Source: Siphonodentalium dalli (lineage: Eukaryota; Mollusca; Scaphopoda; Gadilida; Siphonodentaliidae). From it: a stretch of DNA of 64,000 bases. Positions 1-11,070 of this stretch are shown here, one piece after another. Below the pieces are notes generated by a model. The model was not told where the DNA came from. It did no database searches and saw nothing but the letters and a program-made list of their open reading frames with translations. The stretch covers positions 114,247,195 to 114,311,194 of the forward strand of contig CP136065.1 in the NCBI GenBank assembly GCA_032622095.1. Direction: 5' to 3'. The first letter of the stretch is position 1, and each line of letters opens with the position of its first letter. Both the position numbers and the translations under genes were made by a program.

Positions 1-897
1 GGTTACCTACTGGTGGATTTAAAAGCCGCAATACCGGACACATTACGTCTGCGACAGAATGTACTAAAAGAGGACACGAACCAACATATGGGTGAATGGA
101 ATGGCATGAAATATAATCTCCAAAATGACAGAGAACACCCAGATGAACAGAATGGGATGAAAAAACATACAAAAGACACTGAGACCCAGGGTCAACAGAA
201 TGCGATGAAATACGATGACAGAGAACTCCCTGGTCAACAGAAGGGCATAGCATATAATTATATTGTGCCCCAGGGTCAACATAATGACTATACTAACGAC
301 ATAAGGCCACCTGGTGAGCTCGATGAAATTAATAAGAAGAACCGTCAAAACATAGACATTCGAGAAGACATGTCGTACCCTTGTAATGACTGTGGGCTTT
401 TGTTCGAAGATCATTATGATGTTCAGAGACACGTAAAAAACTGGTGTCAAGAAAATAAGTTAAAACGAAAATTAACTGAGGACACGGATGATAGTCAGAA
501 GAAGAAAATTAAATTGAATGAAGATGAATACTTCAAAAGTTTGTGTGATGAGAGTAGAGATAAAACACATGAGGAATGGAGTGATAAAGTGGACACGTAT
601 AAGGAAAATGGTTCGAAAGAAACAGAAGCAAAAGAATAAGCTTACAAGGACCTTAAAAGTAAAGATATGAAGCAATTTATGAATGGTTATGCTTGGACAA
701 TATTTGCGTATCTGCAGCTGCGCAATGGAACTCTGCACAACAGAGTCATGGATAAAGTCGACAAATATTTGAATAATGGTTATGGAGAATGTGATGCAGT
801 GAAAATGTCAATATTAAAGTACAAACCGATGCTAGAAAAATTCATGGACGAAACAAATGACACTTCTGACGAAAGTGATGACAATTCGGACGATTAA
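1..897 (+). pseudogene. C2H2 zinc-finger protein, Polinton-associated type, 5' end outside window
   Basis: Frame 1 is open from the window edge, so the gene starts upstream. The N-terminal part has loosely repeated units around a Q-N/G-MK core. One C2H2 finger follows at nt 376-450 (CNDCGLLF, then H-x3-H/C spacing), then a K-rich stretch and a charged tail. An in-frame TAA at 637-639 interrupts it; the same frame stays open for 85 more codons and ends in a D/S-rich acidic tail (TSDESDDNSDD). AATAAA lies at 903-908, six bases past the stop. A finger followed by a helical region and an acidic tail is, from memory, a recurrent protein of animal Polintons; a similar half finger lies inside the Polinton of this window (45,447-45,554). 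DNA binding is inferred. The stop could be a decay mutation, a recoded stop or an assembly error. Confidence 0.6.
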
Positions 898-902
898 ATT
901 TC

Positions 903-908
903 AATAAA
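903..908 (+). promoter_or_regulatory. poly(A) signal of the zinc-finger gene
   Basis: AATAAA begins six bases after the TAA stop at 895-897. This tight spacing is typical of compact viral and Polinton genes. Confidence 0.5.
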
Positions 909-2924
909 CTTCATCAACATGATATTCTCGTTTTCGTTATATATCTATAAGCGGGGAGGAGCGATTGTAGAGCGAGAAACGATACATAAATGGTACATTA
1001 AGAGCCCGAAAATTTGAACTTTAAATATTGTTCTGTGTCATTTTAACTTTCACCCACTGCGCTTGTATTGTTAACAATCATTCAAAATGAGTGCCGTGTG
1101 TCCCTTTAGAGTGCATTGTGTTCCTTTAATATTCAAACACCAATATTGCATCACGTCCATTGTTTCGTGTCACTTTAACTCCTTGAGTGTATTGCCCCTT
1201 CTAATGATGTCATGTGAACACATGATACAATTCTAGTCATACCTGAGATTAAGTATAATGTAAACATCGGATTTGCTCATCAGACGATAATCTGACAATA
1301 TTTACGCATGGTAAATTTATATTCATGCGTAATGGTAAGGTTAATGTAATGTTTTTTGTAATGGTCATGATTTTGTTGCGGCCATGTTCTAGCATAGATC
1401 GATAAATAAGTTAAAGATTGTTATAAGTCATCGTTGTTTCACAGACAGTTCTATTGGTGATCGAATTTGATAACTATTTTGTTGGAAAAACTAAGAGTGT
1501 TAGAGTAGCCTCCCTGTTATTTAAATAAAGAGCGTTTGTTTCGCTTATGTGCGATTGAGCACAGGCGGTAACTAGGTCTATCGAGTATATAACATATAGC
1601 GCCATCATATAAAAGATGAAAGAAACATATCAACAGCTTTGTTTAGTCTGATATTACGTATGTATACGTGTGCACGTCTAACGTGTGACCTTTGGTGAAA
1701 TAGTGCTACACGATGCTTAATAACTTCATCGTGATAGAGAGGTAATAAATAAAGGCTCCTTGTTATTTACGTGAGAGTATAATGTCCAATTATTGCAAAT
1801 AAAACATTGTGGACATATGTGGACACCCGATTGGCACACTTACTGATCACGTGATAAGCTGCTAATAAGCTTAATATGTACAGATACTTACTTTGGCGTA
1901 AGTATGAATAGCTCGATAAACTGATAATATGTACAGGTGATCACACACGCAATCATAGATATTTGTATACCATAACTCCCGAAAATAGTTAGCACAGATG
2001 AGGCAACATTATATAAGATTATATATGAGCGTAAGTATGAATAGGTCGATAAGTGGTTATTACGTAATGTTGTTATAACAACAACACAAAGGTAACTTCT
2101 ATTATTGAGTGTCTTATCACATGTACGTATTATGTATGCATATTTTTGATAACTAATTATCGCGTTAATGCTAACAATGACACAGCTTATCAACCTTACG
2201 TGATCATAACCCGTTAAACAAGTAATGATGTTCAGACAAGCTATCGATAACTTAATTGAACGAGTCGGACCACACATAGCTGTCAACAGATATAATAGCA
2301 GTCATTTGGTCAATTTATCCAAGGTGTCACTCTTTTTCGACCTATACAGTGTTACCCTATTGACGCGTGTGATTATGTGTGTGTACATAATTGAAAATTT
2401 GTTCCATAGAATATGTCAGTTCATTCGGGGTAGTAATTTCGCATCACGCTCTTCGTCTGAGTGTGACTGCTTTCAAAATAGTACAACATCTCAATAATTC
2501 TTCCAATAATTCGCGATAATGCACGTGTGTCATATACTCAATAACTTCATCGGGATAGAGAAGTAAAGAATAAACGCTCTTTATTATTTATGTAAGAGTA
2601 ATGACGTCAAATTATTTCAGGTATTGTGGAGACAATTATATGATGTAATAGACGAGACTGCGTCTGATGATAAACACTGGAATGTATGCATTCATACCTA
2701 TAGTGTCAATGTCCAAAATTACAGCGACTCGGACCAGTCCATACACATATAAATCTATTTTTAGATGTGGGGCGAACGAGTCTCCCGTACTACTGCACTG
2801 GTATTTGAGATGCGGATCCCAGACAGTACTACAATGTTCTAAAACAGGTCTTACCATTGTCGCGTACAACTACCGGAAAGTATATCAGCATCCAGCTGTT
2901 GAAACAATGGGTGTTGTAGGGTGA
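909..2924. other. non-coding stretch with diverged direct repeats
   Basis: No coding region is convincing. Two diverged direct copies of a ~110-bp segment occur at about 1,705-1,820 and 2,530-2,640; both carry AATAACTTCATCG then GATAGAGA, and a TTATTTA-rich tail. A shorter pair (GCGTAAGTATGAATAG then TCGATAA) lies near 1,898 and 2,030. This may be the terminal region of a second Polinton, but no terminal inverted repeat could be paired. Confidence 0.45.
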
Positions 2925-3735
2925 CGTCCGATACGTTCTAAATATTTACCCCACACACCCCACCCGATCCGAAATGGCCGCCGTCCAGAGGGATTCAAAT
3001 AGGGCACTATATATGTAATTTCTCGGCCCCTTGACCACCCCGATTCAAAATGGTCGCCATCGAGAGTTCAAATATGACACCATGCCAATGTAGGTCGACT
3101 CCCAAACATTCTAAATATTCACCCACACGCCGCACAACAGTGTTCAAATAGGGCACCATGCCATTTATCGGCCCCTTTACCAATTTGGGTCAACAAATGG
3201 TGTTGTATGGTGGCCCCAAGCCAATCTAAATATTCATCAACACACCCCACCCAATCCAAACTAGTTGCCGTCCCGAGGGGATCAAATAGGGCACCCATTT
3301 CATTTGTCGCCCCTTGACCGATTTAGGTCTAACAAAGCCTGGCGTACATCGGTGGCTCAGAAGACATTCTTTACTGAATTAAACCCACACTCCGATCCAA
3401 AATGATCGCCTCCCAGAGGGGTTCGAATAGGGTACCCATGCCATTTCTCAACCCTTGACCGATTTATGGCAAAGAAATTGTGTTTGTAGGGTGGTCCACA
3501 AGACACTATTTACACACACCGACCACGACCCAAAATAAACCCATCTGGACGGCGGCATTATATGGATCTGGGCGGGGTGTGTCGGGTGAATATTTAAATT
3601 GGCTTGCAATGGGGTCACCATATACAACACCATTTGGTTGACGCGAATCAATCAAAGGGGCCGATAATTGGTATGGGTGCCATATTTGAACCCCTCTGGA
3701 TGGCGGCCATTTTGGATCGGGATGTGGTTGACTAT
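2925..3735. repeat. diverged tandem repeat, last copy inverted
   Basis: Units of about 110-170 bp share CTAAATATTCACCCACAC, AAATGGCCGCC, CAAATAGGGCACCATG and GGCCCCTTGACCGATTT. The CTAAATATT block recurs near 2,938, 3,110 and 3,223, with degraded copies near 3,365 and 3,505. From about 3,530 the unit is in the opposite orientation (GGATGGCGGCCATTTTGGATCGGG at its end). Open frames here are by-products of the repeat. Confidence 0.7.
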
Positions 3736-3845
3736 ACACTGGCCCTATGACGCTCCGACGCGTGCATAATGTAACGACGTAGGCTCACAGAGCCAGTGTC
3801 TAGTCCAATGTAGAAATAGTACATTTTTGTATTTATTGCCAGTCT

Positions 3846-3935
3846 CCGGGCGCTATAATAGGCCACTGGGCTGTTAATCATTCAAGAGGACCGTTAATAA
3901 ACCATAAACCCATCAAAACCATGTTATTGTTATAT
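3846..3935. repeat. partial copy of the foldback family seen at 18,857
   Basis: GGGCTGTTAATCATTC, GGACCGTTAATAAACCATAA and CATGTTATT match one arm of the palindromic element at 18,857-18,998 and its outer flank. Only one arm is present. A short hairpin (ACACTGGC paired with GCCAGTGT) lies just upstream near 3,745-3,803. Confidence 0.55.
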
Positions 3936-4984
3936 TGTCAAATGTGACTACTATACGGCATCAAACATGTACAACACCAGAGCATCTTTTTTGTTGTTAT
4001 TGTTGGAAATAATTTAATTCCTTTCTTCCATTTAAGTATTTTTTTGTTCTTTTCTACATTTTGTGTAGGAAGCAAATGGAAAGCGATGTCAACGTGACGG
4101 TGACGGCGTATGCCAATATGCGTAAAGCAGAGAATGCAATGGTGGCTGATGTTGAAATGCCAAGACTTGCGTGAGCACCTATATATATATATATATATAT
4201 ATACCCATGCACGATGACCATTTATCGGTTTATATACCGTTTTATCAGGTTTGACAGCTAAAATACGTTTAAACGGACATGACTCGATCATTCGAGCTTC
4301 TAAATTCTGTATATACATAATTGGACAGGAGGTATGAGATATAGATTGACAAATACACGAAATGTTGATACCGGTGTCATAACTTAAACTTTCCATTTTC
4401 CAGCTTTTTTTCAAATTTTAGAAGTTAAACAAACGCTCTTCATTTCTACCATATCAGGAATAGACTAACATGGAACGCTCTTTTCTGGTCCAAGCCGTGC
4501 AAATGACTGCTTTTTTGGTATTTTGTATGACTCCAATGCTTTCGTTAGAAACGTCTTCTCGTGAACACACGTGAATGACATTTTAATTTTGCTGGTCGCA
4601 CAATCGCAGAATGTCCGTGTTTCTCGAAACGTTCATTTTTTATATATAAATTACATTTTCTTCCATCTACATTTGGTCGTTGAATTGTTTGATTCTCACT
4701 GGATCGTTGTTCTCATGCCACTGAATCGCAAAATCGTTCGCTGAATCGTCTGACCATTCGATAGTGCCATGTGAACATACGTTCAGGGCGGACGGGAAGC
4801 CGGGCGAACACCGTCTATTTCTAAAGCTCCGTTCTGCTAGTCACTCATATTATAGTTCGTGCGATATTATTCAGAATGAAACAAAGCGTGTTCGTTGTTA
4901 CACAAGGCAATTCCTGATAGGAATGGTAACAATTAAAGAGCGTATGTTTCACTTCTGAGAGTAAAATTTAAAAGAGCTGTGTAA
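3936..4984. other. no gene seen; (TA)n microsatellite inside
   Basis: The only notable feature is an uninterrupted AT dinucleotide run at about 4,180-4,203. No open frame with codon-like content or known motif was seen. Confidence 0.5.
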
Positions 4985-5415
4985 TTAAAGGCCCAGTTAA
5001 TTTTCGAATGCCCAGATAACATTATTCCATATTATATACCATTTGGAAGAGAAAAAAAACAAATATATATATTCCACCAGAATACGAAGCAGCTGTGGCC
5101 TAGGACTGTCCACCAAGTGCTAGAGATGCATTATACAAGACTCCCCCCGTGTCAACCCATAATGCATCAGATATAAACTAAGAGATAGAGTTATTCCCCT
5201 TCCATTAAGTATAATAGACTTTATAGTACAGTCCTGATCAAAATTAAATACAGGACACACATTGGTACCTCGACAAAAACAACATGTTCCCAGTTTATTC
5301 GACCGGATCAGTTAATAATACAATGTTTTGGAGATTCCTCTTTCAAATGGTATATAACATGGCATATATATATCATGTGATCTGGTGGTTCGGAAATTAA
5401 GTGGGCCTTTAAGCC
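4985..5415. mobile_element. TTAA-flanked MITE, copy 1 (TTAAAGGCCCA family)
   Basis: It starts TTAAAGGCCCAGTTAATTTTCG and ends with the inverse, GGAAATTAAGTGGGCCTTTAA, giving TIRs directly at TTAA. Its sequence reappears in inverted orientation at 6,289-7,119 at roughly 85-90% identity, judged by eye. TTAA target sites are used by piggyBac and Kolobok. It has no coding capacity, so it is a non-autonomous copy. Confidence 0.65.
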
Positions 5416-5508
5416 ATGTATATATCGGTGTATTGCGTGTATTTACCGACATACTTATAGTATTCCTACTACACAGTTTGATCTTCAAAAAAGCCAAATC
5501 TAAACTGT

Positions 5509-5645
5509 AAGGCTCATGTTTAAAATATCAACAACATCAATAGGGACCTAGATATCTGTTCAAGGCTCATGTTTAAAATATCAACAACATCAATAGGGAC
5601 CTAGATATCTGTTCAAGGTAAATCAATAGGGACCTATATATCTGT
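5509..5645. repeat. 53-bp perfect tandem duplication plus partial third unit
   Basis: The unit beginning AAGGCTCATGTTTAAAATAT occurs at 5,509-5,561 and again, identical, at 5,562-5,614. A shortened third unit follows. Identity between units implies a recent duplication. Confidence 0.85.
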
Positions 5646-5652
5646 TCAAGGT

Positions 5653-5910
5653 AATGCGTTAAAGGCCCATTTAATTTTCGAGTCACTGATTATTTTTTTA
5701 AATGCCTTGATATACGGTCTTGATAACAATCTATGCCATAAAATATGATTAAACTACTATAGTTCATCACAATGTGAAACGTCTGTGTCTCAGAAGATAC
5801 CCATAGAAAATAATGAAACAGAAACGAAGTCGATACCTAACAAAACAACAAGTTCACAGTGCATTACACCGGATGAGTTCATAATATAAAATGTTTTGGA
5901 GATTATTTTT
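5653..5910. mobile_element. TTAAAGGCCCA MITE, partial copy 3
   Basis: It begins TTAAAGGCCCATTTAATTTTCG and contains diverged matches to copy 1 (ACCGGAT then AATGTTTTGGAGATT). The other end is not evident. Confidence 0.45.
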
Positions 5911-6288
5911 CGGAAAATCAACTTTAATTAAAAACCTTTATTTTAATGGTAACGGGCATCAAAGAAATGAATTGTGTGTGCAACGTCGCAAAAAATGTAT
6001 TCCAATGTCTCTCATTCAGGTAGTCCAAGTCTGCTCGTACTGAAACCCATGCAGCTAAGATATTGGGATAGCGAGATGCCAGGTTTAACTCTAGCGTCTG
6101 GCGATCCAATATATTAGCTGGTTTTACTACGAACAGACTTGGAATATCATTAAGGGTGCATGTATGGATTGCGTTTCATACACAAACAAAGTCAACCAAA
6201 CGTTTCACACAAGGGGGTCAAAGTCATACATGGCCAGTCCAATATATTAAATTGGCCAAAGTAGCGAACGATTGTCGTATATTTACAC

Positions 6289-7119
6289 TTAAAGGCCCAC
6301 TTAATTTTCGAGTCACCAGATCACATTATATACAACATATATACAACATATTCCATAAACTGGGAACATTTTGTTTTTGTCGAGGTACAAAGGTGTGTCC
6401 TGTATTTAATTTTGTTTCGGACTGTACTTTAGGTTACAGTGAAGTAATTCGACTGGTAGCGCCCTCCAACGGATTTTGGACCAAGATGCAGGAGAGAATT
6501 AAAATAATTTTGGGCTCTGGTTGGTTAATAGTAGTTTCGATATTTAAACATATAAAATACATGCAATCACTCCTCTTGAAATTTCAGACTCCAAACAAAA
6601 CATTGGCACATTGTAAAGCACGTGGTTCCTAGATTAAATTTTTTTGGTGTGAGGTAAAAAAATTCAATATTTTTTTCATGCAATTCTGACTCTCGATTAT
6701 AAATCCCAAATTTAAAGGTACATTCCATGCTCGACGATATGATTTTTTTCATGCAGAAACTTTGCCCAGATGCCAATTCCGGTGACCATGTACTCATTTA
6801 TCACAATTCGTGGATAGTCAGGGCTGCAGGCCATTATATGTTAACACTGAGGCCTATGGGAAATAATTACTTCACTGTAACCTAAAAAGTCCTTTATACT
6901 CAATGGAAGGGGAATAACTCTATATTTTAGTTTAAATTCTGATGCATTCTGGGTTGACAAGGGGGAGTCTTGGAATGAATCTCTATCATTTGGTGGACAG
7001 TCCTAGTCCACTGCTGCTTCGTATTCTGGTGGAATATATATTGTTTTGGTTCCTCTTCCAAATGGTATATAATATGGAATAATGTTAACTGGGCATTCGA
7101 AAATTAAATGGGCCTTTAA
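6289..7119. mobile_element. TTAA-flanked MITE, copy 2, inverted relative to copy 1
   Basis: It starts at TTAAAGGCCCACTTAATTTTCG and ends TTCGAAAATTAAATGGGCCTTTAA (TTAA 7,116-7,119). The reverse complement of 6,880-7,119 aligns with 4,985-5,235 almost throughout, and that of 6,289-6,430 with 5,225-5,415. The copy is longer than copy 1, so about 400 bp were inserted or duplicated inside it. Copies 1 and 2 together form a 2.1 kb inverted structure. Confidence 0.6.
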
Positions 7120-8568
7120 TACGATATAAAGTCGTGTAATTGGGCGTATATGTAAGTATATGGCGAAAAAACATGAGTTAACAAATTGCAATTGACACGA
7201 ACATAAAAAATCATTAATTCGAATCAGGTAGATATTGACTATATGTGAATTATTTTAATTGTCTTTTACAGTCTCCCGGTCCAGCTCAAGCCATTTCCAA
7301 ACCCATGTCCAGTATATTATTACAGTCTTTGGGCAGTCAAATATTTCGGAAAATGGTGCTACCTGCCACATCCACAGTGGCAGAAGGTGCACATCGCGGG
7401 CTGTGCCACGTAAGTCTATATTCGCCTTTAGAGGCCGAAATGTCAAATTTTTACTCCCCGATTTTTTCGCCCAACTTATCGCCTTAGAGGGCAACATTTG
7501 AATTTTTTACTCCCCCGGCGGCCGATTTCCGTCCACCAAGTTTTCGCCTTTCAAATTTGTTACCCCCCCCCCCCCCCCCCCACCCCGGCGGACGATATAC
7601 CTGTTCCATTGTGCATGGAACGAGAATCGCGAAATATAGAAGACAAAAGGTCACGCGATGCAAAATACGTGTTCTTATCAAAATAGCAAAATAATCATAG
7701 TACGCAACATAACAATACAAAGATAAGTATCAGTAGCAGTATTAGTACCATAATTTATTTGACGTGATTAATTATAGAGAACTTGTCCTCCAATCACACA
7801 TATCTTATGACTGCCATTTTCCCAGTTTATTAACATGTAATGAAATCAAACTAATTGCTCTGCCCATGTCATAAATCTTTATCGACTGCTATTTCGCAGG
7901 TCTCCCATGCAGGGTCTCCGACGATTTTCTGGGAAGTATCCCCAGAATTATGTCAGTAACTATATAAATGGTTTATAACTGCACATATTATGTCAAAATA
8001 AAGGGGATTTGTTTCAGGAATGCAAACATTGTTTCGTTACACTTTATGTTCCTATATATATTCGTGCAAATGTGTCCATGGATGTTATTAGGAAAACATT
8101 GTCTTATAGCTAACGTAATTTGAGTAGAATTACTAATGTTTATCCGGGAGGGGGGGGGTAATTAAACATTTGCAGGAAGGTATGCCGGGGTTAGTGTGGA
8201 CATATCTGAACGCTTATTGCGCGCCGCGTACGTGTATACCAATCTGCAAATTCCTGTTTCGCCTGGGCGCTGGAGTTTACGCTGGGGTTTTTGTCTTGAT
8301 GTAACTAAAGTCTATACCAGACTCGGTGTGCATGGAAGAAGAGCGAGCAACTGTCTCAAACATTAATTTTTTTCTCTCAGACCCCTGGACCGCGTTCAAC
8401 CAACTCAGGGTACCCTGGCGGATGTTATTATATTAGTTTGTCAAAATTTTTAATTAAAAAAAAAAAAAAATAGGTTTTGTTAAAATGAGCAATGAATTCA
8501 ATCTAAAAAAATAAATTAAAACAATATATATAAATCAAAATGTTTCAATCATCAAAATGTACTTGAAG
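7120..8568. other. no gene seen; homopolymer tracts
   Basis: The stretch holds a C run of about 19 at 7,563-7,581, a G run near 8,150 and an A run at about 8,456-8,471. A diverged direct repeat with TTTTTACTCCCC lies at 7,440-7,520. Open frames on both strands around 7,255-7,500 overlap each other and show no motif. Confidence 0.45.
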
Positions 8569-9305
8569 CGCACAAAGGGGCCGCCGCTACATGAGGCTCT
8601 GTCTAAGATCAAAATGTGCGCTAAGTCCAACAAAGGGGCCACAGGTATCTCCAACGCTGAATATATAGGCTCCCGAATGGAGCCTGTTTCAGCTAGTTTA
8701 GTATATATAATAGTAGTAAGTTGCTCCCGTAGACTAACATAAGTGGTGTAATATGTTAGTCTTGTTAGATAATTGGCTGGTTGACATACCAATCGTGGAA
8801 ATAGAAATTGTTGGTATCCTGAACAATGACCTCGGTTTACAGACGATCAGCAATTTATAAAACTGTTTTTTTCTTCAATTAAAACAGCTTCTGAAACAGT
8901 TTAAACTGTTATTTGAACTAAATGAGATAATTCCCATTGGTATGAGTGATATCAGTAGAGTTTTATGCGGTTTTAGGGGTGGGTGTAAAAAAATTAGCAG
9001 TAAAAAAATATTTGTTTTGCAGGTTTGGGGGTGGTGGGTCCCCGAAAATGCCAGATGCAAACAAACGGCATACCTTACTGAAATTTTGTTACTACCCCCA
9101 CCCACCCCGGTTTATCAGGGAATTTAGTACCAGCAGACAACTGTCTGCTGCGACAGACTGAGCACCTGTAATCCCAAGTGCAAATTAAAAAAGTATATAT
9201 ACACTAAATTATATTTAACTAGCTGAAACATTCTCTATACAGCGTCGGAGAGGCATGCGGCCCCTTGGTGCGATAGAGGCCGCTGTGTGCGCTTTAGCAC
9301 ATTTA
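8569..9305. repeat. inverted pair of a hairpin-tailed repeat with another dispersed repeat between
   Basis: 8,590-8,705 (GTGCGCTAAG ... GGAGCCTGTTTCAGCTAG) and 9,218-9,300 (CTAGCTGAAAC ... GTGCGCTTTAGC) are diverged inverted copies. A third end lies at 12,888-12,950. The tail contains a small hairpin, AGGCTCC / GGAGCCT. Between them, 8,875-9,130 is a copy of the family also found at 57,405-57,690 (CCCGAAAATGCCAGATGCAAA). Confidence 0.5.
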
Positions 9306-9688
9306 AAGCTAAATATTCATATTGGTTCATATTCGACTTACTTGATTCTGAAATAAGCCCGTAGTGAGCATATTTTTTATTTTATTTTATTTTACTTAAT
9401 TAAATTGTTTAAAATAAAATTTTGGGGAAAATAAACACTAAGGGTGGATACATGCACACATGCATGTACTCTCTGTAATTATCGTGTATTTGGCGTTTTA
9501 CTTGGATCATACAGGCAATGTATATGTGTCCACTGAAAACCCAATCACTGCCGACGTGTTGGCCGCACTGAGTTCTAGTTCGTTTAAGTCGGAATGAAGA
9601 TAAACCGATATCTTGGACCGAGTCGCCAGGCCACTTAAAACAAGAAAACCATAGTCAGAAATGGTAACGCCACCAATATCATATTATT

Positions 9689-10058
9689 GCTGAATAGGTC
9701 ACTCTCATCGGTTTTCTGTGATAAAGTTACCCATGTTACTAATTTTGTGATAAAGTTACCCAGGTTGGTGAGAATTGTGATAAAGTTACCCAGGTTAATA
9801 TCAACTCGATTTAAAAATGACAGAGGGAAATATTGTTCAGTCTTGGCAAGTAATAGCCCTTATCAAGCATAAATTAAGACATATTAGTACTGTAGTTCGT
9901 CATTTTGATCACAAACATCAATAATTTGTTGCTAAACATGAACTATTATTAACCTGGGTAACTTTATCACATTCTTCTCCAACCTGGGTAACTTTATCAC
10001 AATTTCAGGAACCTGGGTAACTTTATCACAGAAAACCGATGCGAGTGACCTATTCAGC
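9689..10058. mobile_element. MULE-like MITE with 9-bp target duplication
   Basis: The element has TIRs beginning GCTGAATAGGTCACTC and is flanked on both sides by CATATTATT (9,680-9,688 and 10,059-10,067). A 9-bp duplication is characteristic of Mutator-like elements. Each arm carries three tandem copies of a ~30-bp unit with GTGATAAAGTTACCCAGGTT, in opposite orientation in the two arms. It encodes no transposase. Confidence 0.8.
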
Positions 10059-10295
10059 CATATTATTAGCCATAAATAGAAATTATAATATAATTGTAAT
10101 ATAAACTAGCTTTCAAATTCCATGTGGGAAATTTGGATACTTCCATATACCACGTTTTCCCGTTTCTCGTGTTATACATACATTCTTCAAGCTGTCTCGC
10201 TTTTTATTACACTGGCTGGTGGGCCCGACTTCGTCCGGGCTGTTCCCATCTGCTTTCCGGCGAATGGCGCGATTTGACATTGAATTGACTATAAT

Positions 10296-10538
10296 ATTCT
10301 CGTGTGCCAGAAAGACTCCTTAAAGTTGTGAATAAGATGAAGAATATCTATTAGATGTTATTTAACAAGTCAATCAAATAATATTATTCATTAGTTAGTT
10401 GTGAATAAGATGAAGAATATTTATTAGATGTTATTTAACAAGTCAATCAAATTATATTATTTGACTTGTTAAATAACATCTAATAAATATTCTTCATCTT
10501 ATTCACAACATTAAGGAGTCCTTCTGGCACACGAGAAT
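10296..10538. mobile_element. foldback element with internal direct duplication
   Basis: ATTCTCGTGTGCCAGAA at the left pairs with TTCTGGCACACGAGAAT at the right. The interior is a long inverted repeat of GTTGTGAATAAGATGAAGAA... with one arm duplicated in direct orientation (10,326-10,378 and 10,400-10,450). No target duplication was identified. Confidence 0.65.
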
Positions 10539-10548
10539 GTTTAATTAT

Positions 10549-10740
10549 CGCCGTTTGATTTGCACCAAGTGAACTCGGCGAATATTTACCGCCGTTTGAT
10601 TTGCACCAAGTGAATTCGGCGCATATATAATTGATAGAACAGCTAGACCTCTATTGTGATGGTCGTGTCGTTATTTGTTTAAAATACGTATCAATTGACA
10701 TATACGCACCGTTCCCTCATTAATATCTACATATATCGGG
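10549..10740. repeat. 41-bp direct duplication followed by a dispersed repeat
   Basis: CGCCGTTTGATTTGCACC occurs at 10,549 and 10,590 in 41-bp units. From 10,620 (TATAATTGATAGAACA, TTTAAAATACGTATCAATTG, ACCGTTCCCTCATTAA) the sequence matches segments at 20,405-20,600, so this is a dispersed family. Confidence 0.6.
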
Positions 10741-10959
10741 GGGGGGGTGAACAAAATATTTCCGGCACGTATGCCGGGGTGGGTGGGTGGTCAAAGCCAC
10801 CAACAAGCAATTTTTTCCGCAAATAAAAAAAAAAATTCCTGCTTGTTTTTATAGTGTTTTGGAAATGAGTTGGGCTTCAAAACCACTTTGAATGAGAGAA
10901 ATAATGTAATTCTAACTGGTAAACTGACTGCAGGCAATTATCGTGTTGTATTTTGTTTC

Positions 10960-11070
10960 AAATTTTGAAATCCAAGATGGCCGCTGGCAGCCATGTTTTT
11001 TTGGCCGAATGACCTCAAAATGACTCATTCCTATTTACACGTCCATGTTAACATCCATGATAAATAGTAT
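10960..11070. repeat. single copy of the AAGATGGCCGCTGGCAGCC family
   Basis: It shares CCAAGATGGCCGCTGGCAG, GGCCGAATGACC and CATGTTAACATCCATGA with the tandem arrays at 50.2-51.3 kb and 62.5-63.7 kb. Confidence 0.7.

Noticed and set aside
64-450. 128-codon - strand frame opposite the zinc-finger gene
   Set aside because: Shadow of the + strand gene; hydrophobic reverse-complement composition.
3938-4414. 158-codon - strand frame
   Set aside because: Contains an YIYIYIYIY run from the TA microsatellite and no motif.
6156-6632. 158-codon + strand frame
   Set aside because: Runs across MITE sequence (TTAAAGGCCCA family); no motif.
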